A DNA stretch of 47,219 bases from Anaerolineales bacterium. Lineage in GTDB: Bacteria; Chloroflexota; Anaerolineae; Anaerolineales; UBA6668. The stretch is taken from positions 1 to 47,219 of the forward strand of contig JAHDBW010000012.1 of assembly GCA_020630175.1 (NCBI GenBank), given 5' to 3'. Positions within the stretch are counted from its first letter, which is position 1. Each line of letters begins with the position of its first letter. The position numbers and the translations under genes are program-made. Shown one piece after another: positions 1-7,398 of this stretch. The notes beneath the pieces are model-generated. The model did not search any database. It saw nothing but the letters and a program-made list of their open reading frames with translations, and was not told the DNA's origin.

Positions 1-58
1 TCTATACCACTTCTATTGCGAACTAAATAGAATTTGGATTGCATACGTCTGCAAGTTT

Positions 59-100
59 GAGCCAGATTAATGCAGATATCAACATGCCTCCCACTGGCTC
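59..100. other. Hairpin in the gene-free first 205 bases
   Basis: A perfect 7-bp inverted repeat (GAGCCAG at 59-65, CTGGCTC at 94-100) sits about 25 bases before a clear terminator. No reading frame of convincing quality covers 1-120. It may be the 3' part of an untranslated RNA, or the 3' UTR of a gene lying left of the window. I do not recognise an RNA family. Confidence 0.25.
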
Positions 101-124
101 AGACTATTGCGATTTATGAAGAAG

Positions 125-164
125 AAAAGCCATCGGTAACGAATTGTTATCGATGGCTTTTTTG
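125..164 (+). terminator. Rho-independent terminator
   Basis: A 16-bp near-perfect stem (AAAAGCCATCGGTAAC with GTTATCGATGGCTTTT, one G-T pair) has loop GAATT and is followed by six T on the plus strand. It closes a plus-strand transcript entering from the left. Because the stem begins with AAAA it may also act weakly on the minus strand, behind the permease gene. Confidence 0.85.
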
Positions 165-205
165 TTGCCGTCTAGATTGAGGTAAACGCGAAGACGCTCT
201 CAGCT

Positions 206-1120
206 TTAGACCAACGCCAACAACACCGTCAGCGTCACCACGCTAGCGATTGTTGAAAATAGCACAACCTTGGTCACGAACTTTGGCATCAGGTTGTGTT
301 CCATCGCAATGATCGAACACAGCACGGCAGCGGGCATCCCAGACTGGATGATGCCGGCCCCACGCGCAATGCCGTCTAGGCTAAAAAATCCCACTAACAG
401 AAATGCCACTGCTGGTGCCACGGCCAGCCGCAATAAACTCCCAATCACCACGTCTGTATTAATCGAAAAGTCTTTATTTTCTGCGAGCTGAACGCCAAGT
501 GCAATCAACATAATCGGCACCATTGCGCGGGCGGGGAGATCCAAAAGCCGTTCTGAAAACAATGGAATCCGTATGCCTAACAGGTTGAAGGGCAGCGCCG
601 CTAAGAAGGCTAGCGTTGACGGTGTTTTGAGTACAGCAATGAGCGGGCTAATAAGCGAGGCTTGTTTTGATTGTGAACTTGCGGCGCTCACGCCAATAAT
701 GAAGGCAATGGTCACGATTACTAAAAAGTAAACCGTCGCTGGAAAGATCGCGTCCCCGCCAAGCCGAAATTCAATCAGTGGCAGGCCAAAATTGCCAACA
801 TTTCCAAACGTAATAATCAAGATATATGCGGCAATCATTTCATTTGATTTGCCTAGCAGCTTGCCGATGAGGTACGCGCTTGCTGCCAGCACCAGCTCAA
901 CCATGATCATGAAAATAATCATGCGCGTGACCACGCTATCGCCCAGATCTGCGTTCACAAACGTCAGAAAAATAAACGCCGGAATCAGCACAAAGTATGC
1001 GAGGCGCGACAGTGACTTGGCTTGAATATCAAGCCGTGGGCCGATGAAGTACCCAATCAGCACCAGCGCGAAGACGGGCGTAATGACGTTAACAAAAATG
1101 GGGAGAATTTGAGACAGCAT
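206..1120 (-). CDS. AEC-family (auxin efflux carrier type) permease
   Basis: This 304-residue integral membrane protein resembles the Mem_trans/AEC family, which exports organic anions or auxin-like compounds in plants and malate or other carboxylates in bacteria. The N-terminus shows the family pattern of a first helix with a Pro-Val-Phe then an Ile-Gly-Tyr-Phe stretch (residues 15-26). About ten hydrophobic helices run to the C-terminus, in two halves separated by a polar loop near residues 148-158. Length is normal for the family (about 300-320). The ATG at 1118-1120 is the first residue of the conserved helix; I see no good Shine-Dalgarno site. It stands alone, and the terminator of the next gene lies upstream of it. 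The substrate cannot be inferred from sequence alone. Confidence 0.85.
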   Translation of the reverse strand: MLSQILPIFVNVITPVFALVLIGYFIGPRLDIQAKSLSRLAYFVLIPAFIFLTFVNADLGDSVVTRMIIFMIMVELVLAASAYLIGKLLGKSNEMIAAYILIITFGNVGNFGLPLIEFRLGGDAIFPATVYFLVIVTIAFIIGVSAASSQSKQASLISPLIAVLKTPSTLAFLAALPFNLLGIRIPLFSERLLDLPARAMVPIMLIALGVQLAENKDFSINTDVVIGSLLRLAVAPAVAFLLVGFFSLDGIARGAGIIQSGMPAAVLCSIIAMEHNLMPKFVTKVVLFSTIASVVTLTVLLALV

Positions 1121-1174
1121 GTTGCGTATTTTACAGGCGGATTATGAATTCCAAGGGTGTAGAACGCAATTAAA

Positions 1175-1210
1175 GCAAAAAGGCGCACCAGAAATGGCAC
1201 GCCTTTTGCT
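1175..1210 (-). terminator. Terminator of the LysM/repeat protein gene
   Basis: Read on the minus strand, GCAAAAGGCG pairs with CGCCTTTTTGC around a 14-base loop and ends in a T run. It sits 27 bases beyond the stop codon at 1237, so it belongs to the LysM gene just upstream. Confidence 0.75.
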
Positions 1211-1236
1211 TACGACAACTGCGTATATTTATCGAT

Positions 1237-2820
1237 TTATGGGCAAGGAATGTGTTGTGCAAATGCTTGTTGCGTCACCTGACCATCGCTTGAAGTCAGT
1301 GAAACGCGAACGTCTAGGGTTTGACCACATTGGGCACGCACGTCAAAGTCAATCAGACCGATTTCAGCGCCGACCGTTGACATCAACACTGGGCCACGCA
1401 CTTGCGCTTGTTGACCGTTGATCAAGACGCCATGTGCGCTTTGACCGCCGGTGAATTTGGCAGCTAAAGTGACACAAACTTCGCCCGGCTGGCCGCTTGG
1501 GGCATAGTGAATGTCCCAGACTTTGAGTTGCATCAAGCTGAGCAGTTCATTGGGGCGGTCTAGTTTTGGCTCGTATGCGGTTTGCGTTCCGCCACCATAG
1601 CAGCCACCAACTATGCCGTTTGATGCTGCCGCAACTTGTGGCACAGTGGCTGAGGCAACTGCCGTTACTGGGGCAGGCGGTGCAACGGCTTGCGTCAGCA
1701 GCATTGCTGGCGCACTCATGCTGACGTCGTGTGAGCCAGGGATCATCACCATTTCGCCAATCCACAACATGTTTGGATTTTTAGCGAGTTCAGGATTAGC
1801 GCCCAGCAACACTTTTTGGTCAATGCCAAACATGCGGGCAATTGAAGAGAGCGTATCGCCTTGTTGCACCACGTATTTTGTGACGTTGGCATTGTTCAGC
1901 GCGCCGTTTGCTACCAATTGTTGACTTGGCAACGGAATGGTTGCTGCGGTTGATGATTGTGGCGCAGAGCCAGATGAAATGATGATTTGTTGCCCGGCTG
2001 TCAAACTGAATTGGCCGCTTTCTACAACGCCATCTTCACGGAAGAGTTGGTACAGGTAAGCGCCAGCTTGGTATTGGCGGGTTACTGGACCACCCATCTT
2101 GCCCATGAATGGCCAGACTGAGCCACGGTCTACGAAGCCATCTAAACGGCGCACTTCATAGAAGTAATCTAGACCAATATCGGCAAAGACCACCGCGCCA
2201 CCCGTGCCTTGTGTTTGGGCGGCCTGCGCTACTGCTTGAACAGGCTGTGCTGCTTGCTGTGCAACAGCAGCTTGTTGCGGGGCTGTTGCTTGTTGTGGCG
2301 CTGCTGCTTGTGCCACCTGACCCGCATTGCCATTATTGCCTTGGACTTGCACATTACCATTGCCGGTACTTTGCGCGGTGACAATTGTGTTATTGCCTGC
2401 ATTATTTGCGGTGTTGCCCGCGGTTGTGCCATTCTGATTGACGCTTACTCCGGCAACATTTGTTTGTGGGGCGCTGTTGCCCGTGAAGGTTGTATTGATC
2501 CGCAGATTGGCGTTGGGGTGAATTGTGAACTTGCCTTCTTCAGTAATGCCATCGGCGCGGTACAACTCATACATATATTGACCCGGTTCCACTTGGCGCA
2601 TGATCTCGTCTGTAGAAGTGCCTGTAAAGACGGAACCTTCTACGACTACGCTGCCTGTAACCGTGCGGACAATGTAGTAATAATCTTGTCCGAAATCTGT
2701 CAGAATAACTTTGCTTCCGGTGCCAAGGTCTGCACCCGCAAAGGCGGAAACCCCCAGTGAAAGTGCAAAGATGATGGGTGCAATAACATGCAGCCAAGTA
2801 AGTGTTTTGTTTCGTTTCAT
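1237..2820 (-). CDS. Secreted repeat protein with one LysM domain
   Basis: This 527-residue protein has a signal peptide at about 1-28 (basic start, hydrophobic core, Ala-Phe-Ala end). Two copies of a beta-rich module follow, at about 31-100 and 209-274. Each contains a D-x-G-x-DY-x-Y-x-VRR/T core and an ALYQL/MYEL-R-DG end. A low-complexity Asn/Gln/Ala linker (113-208) separates them. One LysM domain lies at 315-361 (YVVQQGDTLSSIARMFGI start), and a C-terminal domain with four cysteines (407, 449, 498, 526) fills 403-527. LysM domains bind N-acetylglucosamine polymers, so an envelope-bound role is likely. The repeats and the C-terminal domain match nothing I recognise. It is one of three LysM genes in 6 kb, all on the minus strand, each with its own terminator. 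Confidence 0.8.
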   Translation of the reverse strand: MKRNKTLTWLHVIAPIIFALSLGVSAFAGADLGTGSKVILTDFGQDYYYIVRTVTGSVVVEGSVFTGTSTDEIMRQVEPGQYMYELYRADGITEEGKFTIHPNANLRINTTFTGNSAPQTNVAGVSVNQNGTTAGNTANNAGNNTIVTAQSTGNGNVQVQGNNGNAGQVAQAAAPQQATAPQQAAVAQQAAQPVQAVAQAAQTQGTGGAVVFADIGLDYFYEVRRLDGFVDRGSVWPFMGKMGGPVTRQYQAGAYLYQLFREDGVVESGQFSLTAGQQIIISSGSAPQSSTAATIPLPSQQLVANGALNNANVTKYVVQQGDTLSSIARMFGIDQKVLLGANPELAKNPNMLWIGEMVMIPGSHDVSMSAPAMLLTQAVAPPAPVTAVASATVPQVAAASNGIVGGCYGGGTQTAYEPKLDRPNELLSLMQLKVWDIHYAPSGQPGEVCVTLAAKFTGGQSAHGVLINGQQAQVRGPVLMSTVGAEIGLIDFDVRAQCGQTLDVRVSLTSSDGQVTQQAFAQHIPCP

Positions 2821-2883
2821 AATACCTAAAAATTCCTACCTAAATCTAAATCGATTTATTACCAATCTATTACCATAGTAAAT

Positions 2884-2912
2884 AAAAAGGCGCCTCAGTT
2901 TGAGACGCCTTG
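2884..2912 (-). terminator. Terminator of the second LysM gene
   Basis: Read on the minus strand, AAGGCG-CTCA pairs with TGAG-CGCCTT (one mismatch, 3-base loop) and is followed by TTTTTA. It lies 47 bases after the stop codon at 2959. Confidence 0.8.
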
Positions 2913-2958
2913 ATGTTTGAGAGAGTATGCATTGCTACCAGATCACTTACTGTGACTG

Positions 2959-4152
2959 TTACGGGATTTGTAGAACCTGACCGGGGTAAATCACATTCGG
3001 GTTTGTAATGTTGTTGATTTGTAACAACGCCTGATATGAAACACCATATTGGCTAGCAATGCGGGCGAGCATGTCGCCACCTTGAACTGTGTGGGTGCGG
3101 GGCGCGGCTGCTGCGACTGGCGCTGCGGCGGCTTGTGGCGCGGCGGCCGCTGGGGCTGCAACTGCTGCTGGGGCCGCTGCTGCAACTGGAGCCGCAACTG
3201 GCGCTGGCGGTGGCGCAGACCCTGGAACTTGCAAGACCATCCCGGCGTATAACAAGTTCACATTTGTAATGTTGTTGGTGCTGATGAGTTCATGTACGTC
3301 AACGCCAAGCTTTGTTGCAATGCGTGTGAGGTTATCACCAGATTGCACGGTATATGTTGCGGGTGCTACAGGCGCAGCAGGTGCTGCTGCTGGTACAGCG
3401 GCAGCGGCTTGTTGCCCGGCTAAGGCTGCTTCTGCAGCGGCAGCTTCTTGCGCTGCAAGCTCAGCCCGCCGTTGTGGTGAGATCAAGCCAGTTGAAGATA
3501 AGCTGAAGCCATCTAGATAGAAGGCGTTCAAGGCGTGTGTATGACCAGCACCAATCAATTCTAGTTGCACAACGATGTCACCTGTTGTTGGCGCAAAGTT
3601 TAGATTGAGACGTGACCACCGGCCAACTGGCACTGAGTCAGCGCCAAGCATGCCACTATTGAAGATTTCAGCATCGCCAGAGAAGAGCCGCAGTTGAACG
3701 CGAACAGCTTCGCCAGCCTCAGAATAAACTTTGTGCTGACCATCACGATATTCAACGACCATTTCCGGAAAGATTGGAACAGTGAGGTTGTAAATTTCGC
3801 CTGGGGTGAGGCCGCCAACCGTTTGGCGCAATTGCGCAAACACTGGTGCCCCTTGGGTGTAGATCATGTAATGAGATGCTCCGTCGCGGGTCAGAACTGA
3901 TCCGGGGGTGGCGCGAATTTCAGCACTGGGCTTGCCCCAGTAACCGTCTTGCGCCCAAGAGAGCTCCCATTCAAGTGGCACTTGGACGGATGGGTCGCCG
4001 TTCCAAGCATAGCTGCCCCATTCAAAGCCGCCGTTACGGAGCAAATTAGCACCTTGCGCATAAGTTGGCAAGATAAAAATAATTGCAGCCACAACAGCCA
4101 AACATGAGGCTAATGCATATTTAATGCGTCGTGAAAAATAATAAACAGTCAT
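2959..4152 (-). CDS. Secreted CBM-like protein with two LysM domains
   Basis: This is a 397-residue protein. A hydrophobic signal segment at about 11-33 is followed by a beta-sandwich domain (35-220) that begins NLLRNGGFEWG and ends with a FYLDGFSLS strand. That layout is typical of carbohydrate-binding modules of the CBM4/9-like or DUF642-like fold. An Ala-rich helix and linker (225-265), a LysM domain (266-311), a second Ala/Pro linker (312-351) and a second LysM (353-397) ending exactly at the C-terminus complete it. Both LysM copies keep the x-V-Q-x-G-D start and the G-x-V-L-Q-I/V-P end. A role in binding peptidoglycan or another wall glycan outside the membrane is inferred. The start ATG lacks a clear Shine-Dalgarno site; a palindrome lies 30 bases upstream. 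Confidence 0.8.
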   Translation of the reverse strand: MTVYYFSRRIKYALASCLAVVAAIIFILPTYAQGANLLRNGGFEWGSYAWNGDPSVQVPLEWELSWAQDGYWGKPSAEIRATPGSVLTRDGASHYMIYTQGAPVFAQLRQTVGGLTPGEIYNLTVPIFPEMVVEYRDGQHKVYSEAGEAVRVQLRLFSGDAEIFNSGMLGADSVPVGRWSRLNLNFAPTTGDIVVQLELIGAGHTHALNAFYLDGFSLSSTGLISPQRRAELAAQEAAAAEAALAGQQAAAAVPAAAPAAPVAPATYTVQSGDNLTRIATKLGVDVHELISTNNITNVNLLYAGMVLQVPGSAPPPAPVAAPVAAAAPAAVAAPAAAAPQAAAAPVAAAAPRTHTVQGGDMLARIASQYGVSYQALLQINNITNPNVIYPGQVLQIP

Positions 4153-4182
4153 ATGGGTAAGAATGGATTTGGACTTTTGAGA

Positions 4183-4201
4183 TGTTACAAATCTTGTAAC
4201 A
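4183..4201. promoter_or_regulatory. Perfect inverted repeat upstream of the LysM gene
   Basis: TGTTACAA (4183-4190) and TTGTAACA (4194-4201) form an 8-bp palindrome with spacer ATC, flanked by GAGA and TCTC that nearly extend it. It is 30-50 bases upstream of the minus-strand start at 4152. It could be an operator for a dimeric repressor or a hairpin in the 5' leader; the sequence alone does not decide. Confidence 0.4.
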
Positions 4202-4490
4202 TTCTCAACATAACATTAATACAACTCAAAATTAATATGTGAATTATTGAGATGATAGCATGCAGCCAATTAGGGTCTGATACAAAAACCGTTTGAATAC
4301 AATTTGAAATTACAAGTATTGCAAAACTAGTTAATGATTAGATTGTAATAATTGCCTAACCAACAACTTTTGATGGGCATTGTCGGTCGCAAGTCACAAA
4401 AAATAACGAATTCTTAACTGTTGCGTCTGATTAGCGGAGGTTATGCAGGCAATGCGAGCGGGGCAACCTTTTGAAGGTTATGTTTGTATT
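4202..4490. other. AT-rich intergenic region
   Basis: This is the rest of a 338-base gap between the LysM gene and pgsA. It is AT-rich on its left half, so it presumably carries the minus-strand promoter of the LysM gene. I cannot point to a confident -35/-10 pair. No reading frame of note and no strong terminator for pgsA are seen. Confidence 0.5.
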
Positions 4491-5111
4491 CTAGGAAGAG
4501 CGTTGACCTAATATCAAGTTTTTATTAAGACGCCAGAAATCGTAGCCAGAGTAAATGGTCATGGCAACTGCAGCGATTAGGCCAGCGTACATGAGGGTGG
4601 TCATGACGGTACTAATGGTCTCTGCATTGGGGCTTGCCACATTTTGTATGATGAAGTTTTGGTACAGCAAATTGAAATAGATGAGCCCTAAGCTCACAAT
4701 TTGCAAAAATGTTTTGCGTTTGCCACTTTTCACAGATGCAACCACAACGCCTTGTGCCATAAAATAGAAGCGCAGCAGCGTAATGCTAATCTCACGAATA
4801 AGAATTGGCACAATCCACCAAACAGAAAAGAACTCGCCACGGGTTAGCATGTAAAACGCGCCTAAGACCAGCAGCTTATCTGCAATGGGGTCTACAATTT
4901 TGCCAAAGTTGGTGATGATGCCGTAGTCACGGGCCAGCTTGCCGTCTAGCAGGTCGGTGAGAGCGGCAATAGTAAATAACACTCCGGCGCCAATTGTGTG
5001 TAACAATGTGCCTTGCATCATTAACCAAAATGTCACAACTGCCATCAGGATCCGCGAGACCGTGATGGTATTTGGTAAATTCAAATTGCTAGTTGTTGCG
5101 TTTGTGCTCAT
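4491..5111 (-). CDS. pgsA: CDP-diacylglycerol-glycerol-3-phosphate 3-phosphatidyltransferase
   Basis: This 206-residue membrane enzyme makes phosphatidylglycerol phosphate from CDP-diacylglycerol and glycerol 3-phosphate, the committed step to phosphatidylglycerol and cardiolipin. It carries a complete CDP-alcohol phosphotransferase signature: D53-x2-D56-G57-x2-A60-R61-x8-G70-x3-D74-x3-D78. The N-terminus has the family's NLPN-x-ITVSRI start (11-21), and about five hydrophobic helices follow. On the minus strand an AGGA lies 8 bases before the ATG. It is divergent from queG, with only 62 bases between the two starts. Other CDP-alcohol transferases share the signature, but length and N-terminus favour PgsA. 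Confidence 0.93.
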   Translation of the reverse strand: MSTNATTSNLNLPNTITVSRILMAVVTFWLMMQGTLLHTIGAGVLFTIAALTDLLDGKLARDYGIITNFGKIVDPIADKLLVLGAFYMLTRGEFFSVWWIVPILIREISITLLRFYFMAQGVVVASVKSGKRKTFLQIVSLGLIYFNLLYQNFIIQNVASPNAETISTVMTTLMYAGLIAAVAMTIYSGYDFWRLNKNLILGQRSS

Positions 5112-5173
5112 CTCAAGTTTCCTGCGGGAATAACTTTATACTCCGAATCATAACAGGAGTCTACTAAATTAGT

Positions 5174-6337
5174 TTGTCATCCTTGCCTAATCTCCACCTT
5201 TCCCAAACTATTAAGCAAAAAGCGTTTGCGCTTGGGTTTACGCTGTGTGGCATCACCAGCCCAGAGCCGCCACCTCACTTGGCGCATTACGCACAGTGGA
5301 TCGATAACGGCTACCATGCTGAGATGGGCTATATGGCCAGTGAGCGCAATCGGGAGCGCCGCGCAGACATCCAGAAAATATTGCCAGGTTGCAAGTCTGT
5401 TATTGTGCTGGCCACCAATTACTATCAAGGTGATGTTGCGCCGCAATCCCATGCGCCAACGGGCAAGGTCGGGCGCTATGCGTGGAATGACGACTATCAC
5501 GATGTGATCAAGGCGCGTTTGCTAGACTTGGTTGCTTATATAGAAGAAACGTTGGGTCATGCGGTCAATCAGCGGGTGTATACGGATACAGGTCCGATTT
5601 TAGAAGGCGAGTTTGCGCAGCGAGCTGGGCTGGGCTGGCTGGGCAAAAACACGCTGCTGATTAGCCCCAAGATCGGCTCTTGGGTATTGCTTTCAGAAAT
5701 CCTGCTAGATGTTGCATTGCCAATTGACGACCCGATAACAACGGATCACTGTGGTAGCTGTACACGCTGTATCGAGGCTTGCCCAACTGAGGCAATTCTT
5801 GAAGATGAACGCTTGATTGATGCAAATAAGTGTATTTCATACCAAACGATTGAACAGAAGGCCGCAATCCCTGTCGATTTGCGCAGTCAGTTTGAAGACT
5901 GGATTTTTGGCTGTGATATTTGTCAGGAGGTGTGCCCGTGGAATACGCGCTTTGCAATTCCAACGCTAGATCCGGCCTTCTTGCCACGCCCGCATTTGCC
6001 CACTCCAGAATTAGTAACACTCTTAGAGATGGAACAAGCCGACTTTAGCAAGGCCTTCAAAGGGAGCCCAATCAAGCGCACAAAACGGCGCGGTATGGCC
6101 CGTAATGCGGCGGTTGCGCTCGGAAACATGCAGGCAGCCAACGGATTTGCGGCCCTACAGACAGCGTTACAACAGCATGACGAGCCGCTTGTCCGTGGGC
6201 ATGCGGCTTGGGCTTTGGCGCAATACACGGCTGAAATAGAAACGGTAAAGCAAGTGCTGCAGGCGGCGCTGGCGCTCGAAACCAATGAGATGGTGTTACT
6301 AGAAATAAAAAACGCCTACGCAAGTCTTCTTGCATAG
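5174..6337 (+). CDS. queG: Epoxyqueuosine reductase
   Basis: This 387-residue cobalamin- and iron-sulfur-dependent enzyme reduces epoxyqueuosine to queuosine in tRNA, the last step of the pathway. The N-terminal domain ends in the family block YTDTGP-x2-E...AGLGW-x-GKN (136-159); D138 is the expected acidic residue of the active site. Two 4Fe-4S clusters are supplied by C193, C196, C199, C203 and C220, C247, C250, C254. The C-terminal 85 residues are HEAT-like helices, as in the longer form of the family. The first in-frame start that keeps the conserved KQKAFALGF helix is TTG at 5174, with AGGAG at 5155-5159, an unusually long 14-base spacing. The last ten codons double as a terminator for the opposite gene. 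Confidence 0.94.
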   Translation: MSSLPNLHLSQTIKQKAFALGFTLCGITSPEPPPHLAHYAQWIDNGYHAEMGYMASERNRERRADIQKILPGCKSVIVLATNYYQGDVAPQSHAPTGKVGRYAWNDDYHDVIKARLLDLVAYIEETLGHAVNQRVYTDTGPILEGEFAQRAGLGWLGKNTLLISPKIGSWVLLSEILLDVALPIDDPITTDHCGSCTRCIEACPTEAILEDERLIDANKCISYQTIEQKAAIPVDLRSQFEDWIFGCDICQEVCPWNTRFAIPTLDPAFLPRPHLPTPELVTLLEMEQADFSKAFKGSPIKRTKRRGMARNAAVALGNMQAANGFAALQTALQQHDEPLVRGHAAWALAQYTAEIETVKQVLQAALALETNEMVLLEIKNAYASLLA

Positions 6338-6343
6338 GCGTTT
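6304..6343 (-). terminator. Terminator of the LysM gene, inside the queG 3' end
   Basis: On the minus strand AAACGCCTA-x-GCAAG pairs with CTTGC-x-TAGGCGTTT (loop of 4) and ends in six T. The stem covers the last queG codons and its stop (6335-6337). It lies 24 bases past the stop of the convergent LysM gene. On the plus strand only three T follow, so the minus direction is favoured. Confidence 0.75.
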
Positions 6344-6366
6344 GGGTCTCAACGCTGTGGAGACGG

Positions 6367-7176
6367 TTATTCTTCGTCTTCTGCGGGGTCTGGCGTAGCG
6401 TCTGCTTCAGCTTCCGTTTCTTCGGCTGCTTCTGCGTCTTCGCCACCCGGTGTGGCCGTGCGCGTTGGCGGGAAGGTTGGTGTGGCTGTGACAGGTGTCA
6501 GGGCAATCACGTTATACGGAATATTGACTTCTTGCCCAACTTGCAGCGCATCAGGGTTTAAGTCTGGGTTGGCTTCTAGAATTGCATCGAGCGTTGTGTT
6601 GAACTTCTCTGCAATTGTGCCTAAGAAATCGCCAGGCTGTACTTGATACACAATTTCAGAGCCAGGTGCTAAATCTGTTGGGAATGGCGTGGCGGTTGGG
6701 CCTTCGTAATCTGGTGGCGGAATAAAAATTGCTTGGCCAGGTAAAAGGACGCCGTTTGCCAAGTCAATGCCTTGTGAGAGGTTGAATTGGAAGAGTTGCT
6801 CAATACCAACTTCAAACTCATCTGCAATATAGAATAAGTTGTCACCTTCTTGAATGGTGTATTCCAGCGGGCCGCTGCGGGTTGCGGTGGCCGTGACCGT
6901 AGGTGTAAACGTTTCTGTAGGCGGTAATGTATTTGTTGGTGGAATGGGTGACGGCGTAAATGTTGCGGTATGCGTTGGTGTTGTAAACAATGCAAACCCG
7001 CCGCCTTCACCATCTTCTGTTGCGTCAGCGCCACCGCCTAGCAATTGAAAGGCGATAATTCCTAACACAACAAGAATAGCGATCAATAGAAATGCAATAA
7101 CATACTGCCATGCACGTTTTGCGCGTTGTTGGCGTTTGCGCATGTTATCAAGGGAACTTTCAAAATTATCAGACAT
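6367..7176 (-). CDS. Membrane-anchored protein with two LysM domains
   Basis: A 269-residue single-pass protein. A basic cytoplasmic start (1-22) is followed by one transmembrane helix (23-45), an outside Thr/Pro linker (64-100), LysM 1 (104-153), a short linker, LysM 2 (175-221), a second Thr/Pro stretch and a very acidic tail (245-269). There is no signal-peptidase site, so the protein probably stays as a type II membrane protein and reaches wall glycan with its LysM domains. Thr-Pro-rich linkers of this kind are common in Chloroflexota surface proteins. It is divergent from miaB across a 222-base gap and convergent with queG. No enzymatic domain is visible. Confidence 0.8.
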   Translation of the reverse strand: MSDNFESSLDNMRKRQQRAKRAWQYVIAFLLIAILVVLGIIAFQLLGGGADATEDGEGGGFALFTTPTHTATFTPSPIPPTNTLPPTETFTPTVTATATRSGPLEYTIQEGDNLFYIADEFEVGIEQLFQFNLSQGIDLANGVLLPGQAIFIPPPDYEGPTATPFPTDLAPGSEIVYQVQPGDFLGTIAEKFNTTLDAILEANPDLNPDALQVGQEVNIPYNVIALTPVTATPTFPPTRTATPGGEDAEAAEETEAEADATPDPAEDEE

Positions 7177-7375
7177 AAATTAGTGATTGGAAAAGGTGTG
7201 TTGTTGGCGTTTTAGGCACACAACTTATCGGTAGGGTGTATTGTAAAGGGTAGCTCTTGGGGTCGCAAGCGCCATAAAAGTTGTTGTGCAACGGTTAATA
7301 AACGCTTGCACTCGTATCAAACTACGCAAATTGCACGCTTTTTCCTAAATATATTGCGGAAAATGGTCTGTAATC

Positions 7376-7384
7376 TGGTATGAT
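7376..7384 (+). promoter_or_regulatory. Candidate extended -10 promoter of miaB
   Basis: TGGTATGAT matches the extended -10 form TGnTATAAT with one mismatch. A weak -35 (TTGCGG, 7354-7359) has a 19-base spacer. A start about 7 bases downstream would leave a leader of only 8 bases before the ATG at 7399, which fits the absence of a Shine-Dalgarno site there. Confidence 0.4.
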
Positions 7385-7398
7385 TTTTTGTTGTAATT

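Noticed and set aside
2209-2760. A 183-codon plus-strand frame opposite the first LysM gene
   Set aside because: Its translation is Cys/Leu-rich with no motif; it is the reverse of a gene with clear signal peptide, repeats and LysM.
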